Origin: Deltaproteobacteria bacterium
GTDB lineage: Bacteria; Desulfobacterota_D; UBA1144; Nemesobacterales; JAJCZQ01
DNA length: 50,772 nucleotides
Direction of reading: 5' to 3'
Assembly (NCBI GenBank): GCA_029262335.1
Contig: JAJCZQ010000008.1
Coordinates: forward strand, 1-50,772
The notes beneath the pieces were generated by a model. The model worked only from the letters and a program-made list of their open reading frames with translations, had not been told where the DNA came from and searched no databases. The translations under genes and the position numbers were made by a program. Position 1 is the stretch's first letter. Each line of letters opens with the position of its first letter. Shown piece by piece: positions 33,591 to 41,524 of this stretch.

Positions 33591-34340
33591 ATGGAATTTC
33601 CACTCGTAATATCTACTATACTTCTTTTCTTTACAGGCGTTCTTGCATCATTTATTAATGTTACTGCCGGCGGTGGCTCTAGCCTTTCCCTTCCGGCACT
33701 CATATTTCTCGGGGTTGACCCAAGCGTTGCAAACGGCACAAACCGACTAGCCATATTACTGCAAAACGCATCAGCATCTGCTTCTTTCAGGAATGAAAAG
33801 GTCTACCAGACAAGAGATTCCGTTATATATGCACTGCTCACAATACCCGGGGCAATTCTGGGTGCTTATTATGCAACCAGGATAAGTGACGATCTGTTTA
33901 GAAAGGTGCTTGCGGTTGTTATGATAGGTGTGGTAATTTCACTTTTAATTCCAAAATCAAAAATTCGGGAAGGTGTTGAGAAAAGATTCTCGTGGCTTAT
34001 TTATCCCGGATTTGTACTTCTCGGTTTTTATGGCGGGTTTATACAGGTAGGTATTGGAATTTTGATTATGGCACTTATCCAGAGGTGCGTAGACTGTGAC
34101 CTTGTATTAACCAATGTTCATAAGACTTTTATAATTATGTTAAACAGTATTCCTTCGCTTATTATCTTTGTAGTTACTAGCAACATGATTTGGACACTCG
34201 GTATTGCACTGGCTGCGGGGATGACTGCAGGTGCATGGTGGGCCGCAAGGCTTTCGGTACGTAAGGGTGAGAAGTTTATAAAAAAGATGCTTATTGTAGC
34301 ACTTGTCCTGATTGCATTAAAGCTTGTCGGAATTATCTAA
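33591..34340 (+). CDS. TauE/SafE (TSUP) family permease
   Basis: A 249-residue inner-membrane protein with about seven or eight hydrophobic segments. The family's duplicated motif is visible: FINVTAGGGSSLSLPALIFLGV in the first half (ASFINVTAGGGSSLS) and YGGFIQVGIGILIMA in the second. TSUP proteins move anions such as sulfite, sulfoacetate or thiosulfate. Substrate cannot be told here; although a sulfite reductase gene is 17 kb away, the immediate context is sugar phosphate metabolism. The stop overlaps that of the convergent galactokinase-like gene by four bases. Confidence 0.88.
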   Translation: MEFPLVISTILLFFTGVLASFINVTAGGGSSLSLPALIFLGVDPSVANGTNRLAILLQNASASASFRNEKVYQTRDSVIYALLTIPGAILGAYYATRISDDLFRKVLAVVMIGVVISLLIPKSKIREGVEKRFSWLIYPGFVLLGFYGGFIQVGIGILIMALIQRCVDCDLVLTNVHKTFIIMLNSIPSLIIFVVTSNMIWTLGIALAAGMTAGAWWAARLSVRKGEKFIKKMLIVALVLIALKLVGII

Positions 34341-35464
34341 AAAAAGACCGTCCCGTTTGAAAGTTCGCCGGAACTAATATTAATATCATAGTCCTTAAAT
34401 ATATCTCTAAGCTGTTCTTTAATCTTTTCTACAAGGAATATATTTGAAAATATTATTATCTCTGAGTTAGAGCTTATCTGCGTGCCGTATACACCGTCGA
34501 TACTGTTCAGGTTTTCTATCAGGCTCTTTAGGTTGTTATCATCAGTCCGTGACAGGGCAGATTCAAAGAGTGTGTTTCCAAATTCTGTAAGGTTGTTGTT
34601 TTTCCAGTGATGAGAAGCCTGCTCGGTACGTTCTGCTTCAGAAAAGTAAAAATCTCCTATTACCAGGAGCTCTTCAGGCAGTCTTGGCCTGAAATCCCTG
34701 TAATTATCCAGGGTAAGGGCCTGGCCGTTTTTGTTGCCTGCCATCATTTCCAGCAATGTCTTAAGCTTTATAAACTGTTCGGAATCGGAGTAAAAAGAGG
34801 GCAATATGTCCCCGGTGGAAATCACTATAAATTTGCATTTCCCTCCGCTGTTTGTATGGAGCCTCATCTTGCTTCTGTCATAATCCACGAACTGAAGGGT
34901 GTTGGATTTTGAATGTTTTATAGTTATTGAATCAAGATTCATAAAATCATTGTTCAGGTACTCCGAATCAACTTCCTCGCAAAGCAGCTGAAGGTCGGCC
35001 GGACTTATTTTTATTTTATTTGCATAACAAAGTGCAAGAATTAAAAGCTGCTGAATTACTGTGGGTTTATAGTTTATAAAATTGGAAAAAGGAAAGGAAA
35101 GTACACCTGTAATTCCATGTTTTATGTCATATTTTTCTTTAAGGATAAAAGCACTTCCCTTAATATAGTTCAGCCAGTCTCCTCTCACGGGTACACCAAT
35201 ATTATTAAGGCTGACCTTAAATATTCCGGGTAGTTCCTTCACATAGATTTTAATACCGGCATCATCCGAGGTATTAAATAAAAGAGATGAATATATATCA
35301 AGGGTAAATGAAAGTGAATTGCCGCCAAACAGGTTGTTGTGACTTCCAAGAAGGGTAAGGGGGTAGGGGCATGAGACTGTTTTTATTTCAGATTCATCGA
35401 ATTCTTCCCTTTTTTCAAAATGATCCAGCAGCTGCTGCCTGATCTCTTTTAATTCATTAGTCAT
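34337..35464 (-). CDS. Degenerate galactokinase-like GHMP protein
   Basis: A 375-residue protein that follows the galactokinase layout but lacks its key motifs. The sugar-binding motif (family PGRVNLIGEHTDYNGG) reads P33-YPLTLLG-SHNNLFGG, so the catalytic Arg position is Pro35 and the Glu is Ser41. NYIKG corresponds to NYVRG. The GHMP phosphate loop (family PxGAGLSSSA) is replaced by FPFSNFINYKP (about 125-134). A possible catalytic Asp remains at D178 (NLDS). ATP hydrolysis by the usual mechanism is unlikely; a sugar-binding or regulatory role is possible. It lies downstream of the ABC exporter pair. Confidence 0.65.
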   Translation of the reverse strand: MTNELKEIRQQLLDHFEKREEFDESEIKTVSCPYPLTLLGSHNNLFGGNSLSFTLDIYSSLLFNTSDDAGIKIYVKELPGIFKVSLNNIGVPVRGDWLNYIKGSAFILKEKYDIKHGITGVLSFPFSNFINYKPTVIQQLLILALCYANKIKISPADLQLLCEEVDSEYLNNDFMNLDSITIKHSKSNTLQFVDYDRSKMRLHTNSGGKCKFIVISTGDILPSFYSDSEQFIKLKTLLEMMAGNKNGQALTLDNYRDFRPRLPEELLVIGDFYFSEAERTEQASHHWKNNNLTEFGNTLFESALSRTDDNNLKSLIENLNSIDGVYGTQISSNSEIIIFSNIFLVEKIKEQLRDIFKDYDINISSGELSNGTVFF

Positions 35465-35485
35465 ATATTTGGACTATTATATAAT

Positions 35486-37540
35486 TTAATTGCCGTGGGT
35501 TGAAGAGACTTTTTGAATTTCTTTCTGAAAATTATGAAGTGTATTGTAAATCCCTTTTTTCTCAAGAAGTTCGTAATGATTGCCCGATTCGTTAATTTCT
35601 CCCTTATGTATCACAAGTATTTTATCTGCACCTCTCACATTTGAAAGCCTGTGGGCGATAATGAGCCTTGTTCTGTTTCTGGACTGCTGAATGGAATCCT
35701 GGATATTTTTTTCGATATCGGCATCAATATGAGAAGTTGCTTCATCAAGAATAAGCAGGCAGGATTTTTTGGATAATGCTTTTGAAAGTGAAACAATCTG
35801 ATTTTCGCCCGAAGAGAGATGATCGGCCCTGTTTATTGAGTGAGTAAGGCCAAATTCTGATTTTACCTCCTGTGCATCGGGGCGTTCTTCGGAAACATCT
35901 TTTCCAAAAAGAAAAAGGTCCTGGAAAACAGCAGTGATATTTTCCCTAAGGGAACTGCTGTTAATATTATCTATGTTTTCACCGTTAAACAGGATCTCAC
36001 CCCTGTCTGCCTTATAAAACTTTAGTATCAGGTTAACAATAGTTGATTTGCCTGAACCTGTAAGGCCCACCAGGGCAACAGATTCTCCGGGACTCATTGT
36101 AAATGAGACGTTTTTTAAAACCCAGTCCCTATCATTATATGAAAACCAGACATTTCTGAATTCAAGGGTAGCACTCTCCGAATCAATAATTTTACCGCCT
36201 TTAGGTTCAGGCTCTTCGACAATAATATCGTAAAGATTCTCTGAAGCCGCGGCAGCTGACTGAAAGATATTGTATCTTTCAGAGAGTTCCTGGATCGGTT
36301 TGAAAATCATTCTGACATAGTAGAGAAAAGCTATTAATGAACCGAGGCTAAGTGTGTACTCTATTACATTAAATCCGCCGTACCAGAGAATAAGCCCCGA
36401 ACCCAGAATACTTATATATTCAATAAAAGGCCGGAACATCACATATGTCCACAGCTGGGACATATTGGCATTGTAGTTTTCCCTGTTGATATCTTTAAAT
36501 CTACTAAAGTTCTGGTCTTCCTTTCCGTAAAGCTTTATTAAAATAATCCCCTGAATGCTTTCCTGGACAAATGCGTTCAGTTTTCCAATTGTGATCCTGA
36601 TATTTCTGAACACTGTTTTTAGCCTCATTCTGAACATATAGGCAACAAAACCCAGGAATGCTGTAAGCCCCAAAATTATAAAGGTAAGTTCCCTGTCCAG
36701 GCTGAACATAATTATGACAATTCCCGCAATAACCAGAAGGTCCTTGATGAACTGTACCGCAACGGAGGTATACATTTCATTGATTGCATTTACATCGTTA
36801 GTGACTCTGGTGGAAAGCCTTCCGACGGGATTCCTGTCAAAATACTGCTGTGGGAGTTTCAGGATATGTGTAAAAGCATCCATCCTGATCCTGTGCATTA
36901 TCCTGTGGCCAGAATAAAAAAGGAGGTAGGTAAATATTGTTGTAAAAATAAATACACCCAGAAGTAAAAGAAAAATAAGTATTACAATCTTCTTTAGGCT
37001 TTCTATGCTGTGCGAACGAAGAAGCCTGATATCACTTCTTGGAAGTTTTCCTATTTCACTGAATTTTGCATAATGAACAGAGCCCTGGTTGGTAAATATC
37101 TGCTTATTATTATTAAATATTTTTTCAAAGCGGATTTTTTTCTCAGGATCTAATTTATTAGTATTGAAAACGATATATTTTGTTTCAGAAAGTACGCCGC
37201 TTTTTTGAAAGTTAGTTTTATCAATACTCTTTAGAACAGACATATCTACAAGTACTTCATTGTCGTTGAGCTTTATTATTCCGCCCTTATATGATGAACG
37301 CAGCTTGTTTATTTCCTTATAAGGTTTTTCTGTCTTGGCCCAGGACGGGTAGATGTAGTTATCAACAGCTGTTTTTGTAAGATATGGGATAGATACTTCA
37401 AGTACAGCAGTAATAACCATGCATATTAATGCTAATATGAAAAATATCCTGTTGGGTTTTATATAACCGAACAGCCACCTGATTATTTTTAAATCATAAG
37501 TAGTTGTTCTTTTCTTCTCTTCGAGGTTATAAGTACTCAT
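35486..37540 (-). CDS. ABC exporter half with consensus Walker B (heterodimer partner 1)
   Basis: A 684-residue fused permease-ATPase of the MsbA type. After TM1 there is an extra segment of about 110 residues (about 65-178) before TM2, predicted outside the membrane. NBD: Walker A GLTGSGKST (492-500), Q-loop Q540, signature LSSGE (575-579, instead of LSGGQ), Walker B LLILDE with catalytic E600, and H-loop H630. Q-loop and signature are only 35 residues apart (56 in the partner), so the helical subdomain is shortened. It probably forms a heterodimer with the product of 37549-39264, exporting lipid, drug or peptide; nine bases separate the genes. Confidence 0.88.
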   Translation of the reverse strand: MSTYNLEEKKRTTTYDLKIIRWLFGYIKPNRIFFILALICMVITAVLEVSIPYLTKTAVDNYIYPSWAKTEKPYKEINKLRSSYKGGIIKLNDNEVLVDMSVLKSIDKTNFQKSGVLSETKYIVFNTNKLDPEKKIRFEKIFNNNKQIFTNQGSVHYAKFSEIGKLPRSDIRLLRSHSIESLKKIVILIFLLLLGVFIFTTIFTYLLFYSGHRIMHRIRMDAFTHILKLPQQYFDRNPVGRLSTRVTNDVNAINEMYTSVAVQFIKDLLVIAGIVIIMFSLDRELTFIILGLTAFLGFVAYMFRMRLKTVFRNIRITIGKLNAFVQESIQGIILIKLYGKEDQNFSRFKDINRENYNANMSQLWTYVMFRPFIEYISILGSGLILWYGGFNVIEYTLSLGSLIAFLYYVRMIFKPIQELSERYNIFQSAAAASENLYDIIVEEPEPKGGKIIDSESATLEFRNVWFSYNDRDWVLKNVSFTMSPGESVALVGLTGSGKSTIVNLILKFYKADRGEILFNGENIDNINSSSLRENITAVFQDLFLFGKDVSEERPDAQEVKSEFGLTHSINRADHLSSGENQIVSLSKALSKKSCLLILDEATSHIDADIEKNIQDSIQQSRNRTRLIIAHRLSNVRGADKILVIHKGEINESGNHYELLEKKGIYNTLHNFQKEIQKVSSTHGN

Positions 37541-37548
37541 CTTTATTC

Positions 37549-39264
37549 TTAAATTGTCTGCATCTTATACATATGGGAATAGATGCCGTCTATATCTTTT
37601 AGCTCGTTGTGGTTTCCAAATTCCACAATTTTACCGTCTTCAAATACAGCTATATTATCAAACCCGCTTATGGAAGGGACCCTGCTTGATACTGATATAA
37701 GCGTGTTCCCTTTCATTTCCTTTACAATATTTTTAAATACAACACTTTCAGTCTGCAGATCGAGAGATGAAAGTACATCATCAAGTATAAGTACCCTTGG
37801 TTTTAGAAGCATTGCCCTTGCAATTGCTATTCTTTGCCTCTGCCCACCTGAAAGACTAAGCCCTCTTTCTCCGACAATAGTGTTAAAGCCATTTGGAAAC
37901 TGAATAATATCATCATATATATCAGATATTTTTGCCGCTTCAATTATCTGGTGTTTAGTGAGGTCAGGGTTCATAAAAGTTATATTGTCAGTCACCGAAC
38001 CGCTGAATATTGTTGTATCCTGGGGCACATAAACAACTGCTTCCTGGATTCTTGACCTTGGAATTCTGTTTATATCTGTACCATCTAAAAATATATGATT
38101 GTCTTCCGTTTCATATATTTTCATTATCAGGCTCATAAGCGTAGTTTTTCCAGAACCTGTCGTGCCGGTTATTCCAAGTGAAGAGCCCTTTGGTATATCG
38201 AGACTGATATTTTCAAGCACGGGAACACCGTTGTATGAAAAGTTAAGGTCCTTAACTGATATTGAACCGCTCACGGGGCTGTCGACCTGGTTTTCGATTC
38301 TTTCAGTTTTAGGAAGGACTTTAAAAATTTTATTAAGCCTGTTTATGGAAGCGTTGCCCCTTTTCATTATATCAACTGACCAGCCCATTGCCATCATTGG
38401 CCAGGTCAGCATGGCAAGATACACAAGCATTGATGTAAACTTGCCCAGTGTAATATCCATCTCTATTGTTTTAAGTCCGCCGATAAGAATAAAAATGGCT
38501 GTAGAGCATGCAGCCATCAGTGTTATAAGAGGCTGGTATACACCCCAGACCCTGACAAGGTGAATGTTCCTGTTTAGGTAATCCAAACTGCTTTTTTCAA
38601 AATCCTGAGTTTCAGAATCCTCCCGGTTAAAAGCTTTTACAACTTTTATGCCGCTGATTGATTGTCTTGCACTTTCAGTAAGTACTGAAAATGATTCCTG
38701 CGTTTTTTGAAATCTCTTTTCTATCTGGTTGCCGAATTTGTACATAAAAAATGCCAGTAAAGGAAAAGGTATAAAAGCTATTAAAGTAAGCATCGGTGAC
38801 ACAAAGAGCATTGTTATGAATATAAATATAAATAGGAATATTCCGTCATAGGCTACCAGTACACCAAGCCCGCATGAGAATTTAAGTGTTTCAATGTCGT
38901 TTACCGTGTGTGCCATTAAATCGCCGACTTTTTTTGAAGAGAAAAAATCATAATGGAGGCTTTGGAGGTGCTGAAAAAACTCGTTTCTGAGGGAATTCTC
39001 AATTTTTCTTGCTGAGCCCATAATGAAGTATCTCCAGCCCAGCCTGAAAAATGCCATAAATATTCCAAGGCCCAATATATATAGGGCATATCTTGTTATT
39101 TCAGCAGGATTTGGCTCGGGTGAAGTAAGGGTGTCGATTATCCAGCCTACAATCAGCGGAATTGTAAGCTGCGCAAGGTCAACAATGGTAAGTGCTCCAA
39201 TACCAAGTAAGAAGGAGTACTTATATCTTAACAGTAGTGATAATATGCTGGTTTTTTTAAACAA
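37549..39264 (-). CDS. ABC exporter half with degenerate site (heterodimer partner 2)
   Basis: A 571-residue permease-ATPase with six TM segments and an NBD: Walker A GTTGSGKTT (367-375), Q415, canonical signature LSGGQ (471-475), Walker B VLILDD where D496 replaces the catalytic Glu, and no H-loop His (S527 in SVSSRVPS). Paired with the other half, its LSGGQ completes the consensus site, while its own Walker A/B faces the partner's altered LSSGE and forms the degenerate site. This is the layout of TM287/288- and BmrCD-type heterodimers. First gene of the operon. Confidence 0.9.
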   Translation of the reverse strand: MFKKTSILSLLLRYKYSFLLGIGALTIVDLAQLTIPLIVGWIIDTLTSPEPNPAEITRYALYILGLGIFMAFFRLGWRYFIMGSARKIENSLRNEFFQHLQSLHYDFFSSKKVGDLMAHTVNDIETLKFSCGLGVLVAYDGIFLFIFIFITMLFVSPMLTLIAFIPFPLLAFFMYKFGNQIEKRFQKTQESFSVLTESARQSISGIKVVKAFNREDSETQDFEKSSLDYLNRNIHLVRVWGVYQPLITLMAACSTAIFILIGGLKTIEMDITLGKFTSMLVYLAMLTWPMMAMGWSVDIMKRGNASINRLNKIFKVLPKTERIENQVDSPVSGSISVKDLNFSYNGVPVLENISLDIPKGSSLGITGTTGSGKTTLMSLIMKIYETEDNHIFLDGTDINRIPRSRIQEAVVYVPQDTTIFSGSVTDNITFMNPDLTKHQIIEAAKISDIYDDIIQFPNGFNTIVGERGLSLSGGQRQRIAIARAMLLKPRVLILDDVLSSLDLQTESVVFKNIVKEMKGNTLISVSSRVPSISGFDNIAVFEDGKIVEFGNHNELKDIDGIYSHMYKMQTI

Positions 39265-39374
39265 TATGGTTCCCTGGAAGTATAGATCTTAACTAATAAT
39301 GTTAACTGCTTATTAAAAAGAGTTAATCTATTGGAGCTGGCTTAAAAAGCAAAAAACCGGGTGGTTATTTTTAA

Positions 39375-39423
39375 TTGACAAATTGCGCTAATCTTTGCTA
39401 CAATTAGAATTGATTCTAATTGT
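39375..39423 (+). promoter_or_regulatory. Promoter overlapped by a perfect palindromic operator
   Basis: TTGACA (39375-39380) and TACAAT (39399-39404) are 18 bases apart, a strong sigma70-type promoter. ACAATTAGAAT (39400-39410) and ATTCTAATTGT (39413-39423) form a perfect 11-base inverted repeat with a 2-base centre, covering the -10 box and the start. This is the size and place of a repressor operator, with Fur/PerR-like A/T content. Confidence 0.7.
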
Positions 39424-39472
39424 TATTAAGTAAGTTTAGAATTAAATAAAAATTTTTAAGGAGTCATTAATT

Positions 39473-39844
39473 ATGAGATATCTAAATTTGCGCTCTTTAG
39501 GTTATGTGTTTTTATTATCTTTTGTAGTTTTATCCTTCTCTTTTACAGCAAACGCTGAAGAAGAAGTACACGAGGATGACATTATAGTTGGTAATGTTAT
39601 CTGCCTGCTTCCAAATGTTGCAGACGGTACAGTAAAACCTGTAATCGCATCAGGCCCCTGCAATGGTCATGGAGAACATGCACATGTAGTATTAGATACA
39701 AGGACCAAAGAAGGTAGTGTCTATGCAGTTACCGGTTCACCTGAAGCTATTGAAAGACTTGAAAAAACACCTGCACGTAAAAATGTAGAAGTAAAAGGTA
39801 AAATCGGCGGTAACCAGGACGCATGGATTTTATCAGTTGACTAA
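39473..39844 (+). CDS. Small exported protein with Cys/His cluster
   Basis: A 123-residue protein with a signal peptide (hydrophobic YVFLLSFVVLSFSF, cleavage ANA before EEEVHED). The mature part (about 95 residues) contains two cysteines (VICLLP and GPCNG) and a GHGEHAH stretch that could bind a transition metal or copper; the rest is beta-rich with Gly-Asp turns. AAGGAG lies nine bases before the ATG. The gene has its own promoter with a palindromic operator and its own terminator, so it is monocistronic and regulated, perhaps by metal. Family not recognised. Confidence 0.7.
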   Translation: MRYLNLRSLGYVFLLSFVVLSFSFTANAEEEVHEDDIIVGNVICLLPNVADGTVKPVIASGPCNGHGEHAHVVLDTRTKEGSVYAVTGSPEAIERLEKTPARKNVEVKGKIGGNQDAWILSVD

Positions 39845-39880
39845 TTTTTCTATATTAATAGAATAAATTTAAAATTTACG

Positions 39881-39930
39881 CCCGGCCATCAAACAGATTA
39901 TTTTTGTTTGTAAGCCGGGTTTTTTATTTT
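39881..39930 (+). terminator. Rho-independent terminator
   Basis: CCCGGC (39881-39886) pairs with GCCGGG (39914-39919) and inner CAAACA (39890-39895) with TGTTTG (39905-39910), followed directly by a T-run. It ends the small exported protein gene. Confidence 0.9.
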
Positions 39931-40087
39931 CAACTCCACTATAATAATTCATATACCTTATGCCGCATATTAAAATATGTTAAATTTATATAAATAATTT
40001 TTCCGTGCATACATTTATTAACAATTGACGGAAAACAGTATTTTTGCTTTACTTAAAAGGGTAAAGGTCCTTTATAAATAAAATATA

Positions 40088-41512
40088 ATGCAAGAATTAA
40101 ATGAAAAAGGTGCGTTTGTTAAACTATTCCCACAATTTTCCGAGGATGATTGTGATTACTTAATCAATAATTCTGCAATTCTGAAAATTCCTTCCGGAAC
40201 TGCCTTATGCCGTGAGGGGGAATATGGCGACACTTCATTTGCCATAATGAATGGAGTAGTAGAAATAAGTATCAATGCAGAAGGCCACGATAACCTGACT
40301 CTTGCAATGCTGGAAGAAGGCAATATTTTCGGGGAAATGGCCGCTCTTTCCGGCCAGCCACGGAACGCGACAGTAACTGCGAAGGATGAACTAACCGTCC
40401 TTGAAATACCTTCAAATACATTAATGGAACTGATGAAAAAATCTCCGGGTTTCAATGATACAATTGAATCCTTATATTCGGAGAGGGCCGTCAAATCCTG
40501 CCTACGAAAAGTCCCTTTCTTTACCAAATTATCCCAGTCTGCACTGGAGCAGCTTGAAGAGAGAGTAAAGCTTATTACCTATAAACAGGGCGATATAATC
40601 TTTAATGAAGGAGATACTGGAGATTCATTATATATAATAAGATCTGGTTTTGTTAAAGTATCAAAAAGACAGGAAGATAAAGAAAAAATTGTAGCCTATA
40701 TATCTCACGGCAACTATTTTGGCGAGATGGCACTACTGGAAGATGAGAAAAGGAGTGCAACCATATCTGCATTTACAAAAACCGAGGTTATACAGTTTCT
40801 AAAAGATGATTTTAATGAACTGCTTAAAATGAACCCCGAGATTTCCGAATTGATACGTGACAGTGTTATTGACCGGAAACTCAATACTTTTGAGGTGCTT
40901 AGAGATTCTGAAAAAGCAGAAAGACTCGAAGCAATAGTTGAAAGGGGTATCATTCAGGCCGATAGCCTTCTTATCATAGACCTTAAAAGGTGTATAAACT
41001 GCGATAACTGTGTGAAATCCTGTGAGTCACGCCACGGTTATCCTCGTCTTGACAGGAAGGGCACACGCCTGGCGGAAATATCTGTCCCTGTTGCATGTAG
41101 GGTATGTCATGACCCATTATGCCTGACATGTAACTTTGATGCTATTAAACGCGCCCCTACCGGTGAAGTCCATATTATAGATGATAACTGTATAGGAGTG
41201 TCGGGCTGTGCAATAAGATGTCCATATAATGTTATAAAAATGGTATCGACAAAATCTGATTCTGGTTCAAAATGGTTCGATATTATCGGAACGTTAATGC
41301 GAAAAAAACAGGAAACCAAAACGGACGAAGAAGACCAGGGTAAGCCAAAAATTAATCGTAAGCGACTTGCTATAAAATGTGATAACTGTATGGGATTTTC
41401 AGATACAGCCTGTACAAACAACTGTCCCACTCATGCAATAAAATGGGTAAATCCCATTGAGTATTTTGGTGATAATGAAGATATAATTTCAAAGAGGAAA
41501 AAGTATCAATAA
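40088..41512 (+). CDS. Two cNMP-binding domains fused to a multi-[4Fe-4S] ferredoxin domain
   Basis: A 474-residue cytoplasmic protein. Residues about 12-125 and 142-260 are two Crp-type cyclic-nucleotide-binding domains; the phosphate-binding cassettes are FGEMAALSGQPRNAT (R92) and FGEMALLEDEKRSAT (R222), both with the conserved FGE and Arg. A helical linker follows, then a ferredoxin-like region with 15 Cys in clusters: C302/305/308/312, C337/340/345/348, C368/374/378 and C431/434/442/446, like HycB/DmsB-type electron-transfer subunits. Twelve bases ahead of the multihaem cytochrome gene, so likely its electron-transfer partner, switched by a cyclic nucleotide. TATAAA precedes the start. 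Confidence 0.88.
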   Translation: MQELNEKGAFVKLFPQFSEDDCDYLINNSAILKIPSGTALCREGEYGDTSFAIMNGVVEISINAEGHDNLTLAMLEEGNIFGEMAALSGQPRNATVTAKDELTVLEIPSNTLMELMKKSPGFNDTIESLYSERAVKSCLRKVPFFTKLSQSALEQLEERVKLITYKQGDIIFNEGDTGDSLYIIRSGFVKVSKRQEDKEKIVAYISHGNYFGEMALLEDEKRSATISAFTKTEVIQFLKDDFNELLKMNPEISELIRDSVIDRKLNTFEVLRDSEKAERLEAIVERGIIQADSLLIIDLKRCINCDNCVKSCESRHGYPRLDRKGTRLAEISVPVACRVCHDPLCLTCNFDAIKRAPTGEVHIIDDNCIGVSGCAIRCPYNVIKMVSTKSDSGSKWFDIIGTLMRKKQETKTDEEDQGKPKINRKRLAIKCDNCMGFSDTACTNNCPTHAIKWVNPIEYFGDNEDIISKRKKYQ

Positions 41513-41524
41513 TGGATGTCTTAA

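Noticed and set aside
33591-34340. Linking the TauE/SafE permease to the sulfite reductase
   Set aside because: The two genes are 17 kb apart in different operons; the permease follows rpiA directly, so a sulfite role is not supported here.
39400-39423. Naming the palindrome a Fur box
   Set aside because: It is A/T-rich and well placed, but even-spaced and only loosely like the Fur consensus, so the regulator was left unnamed.
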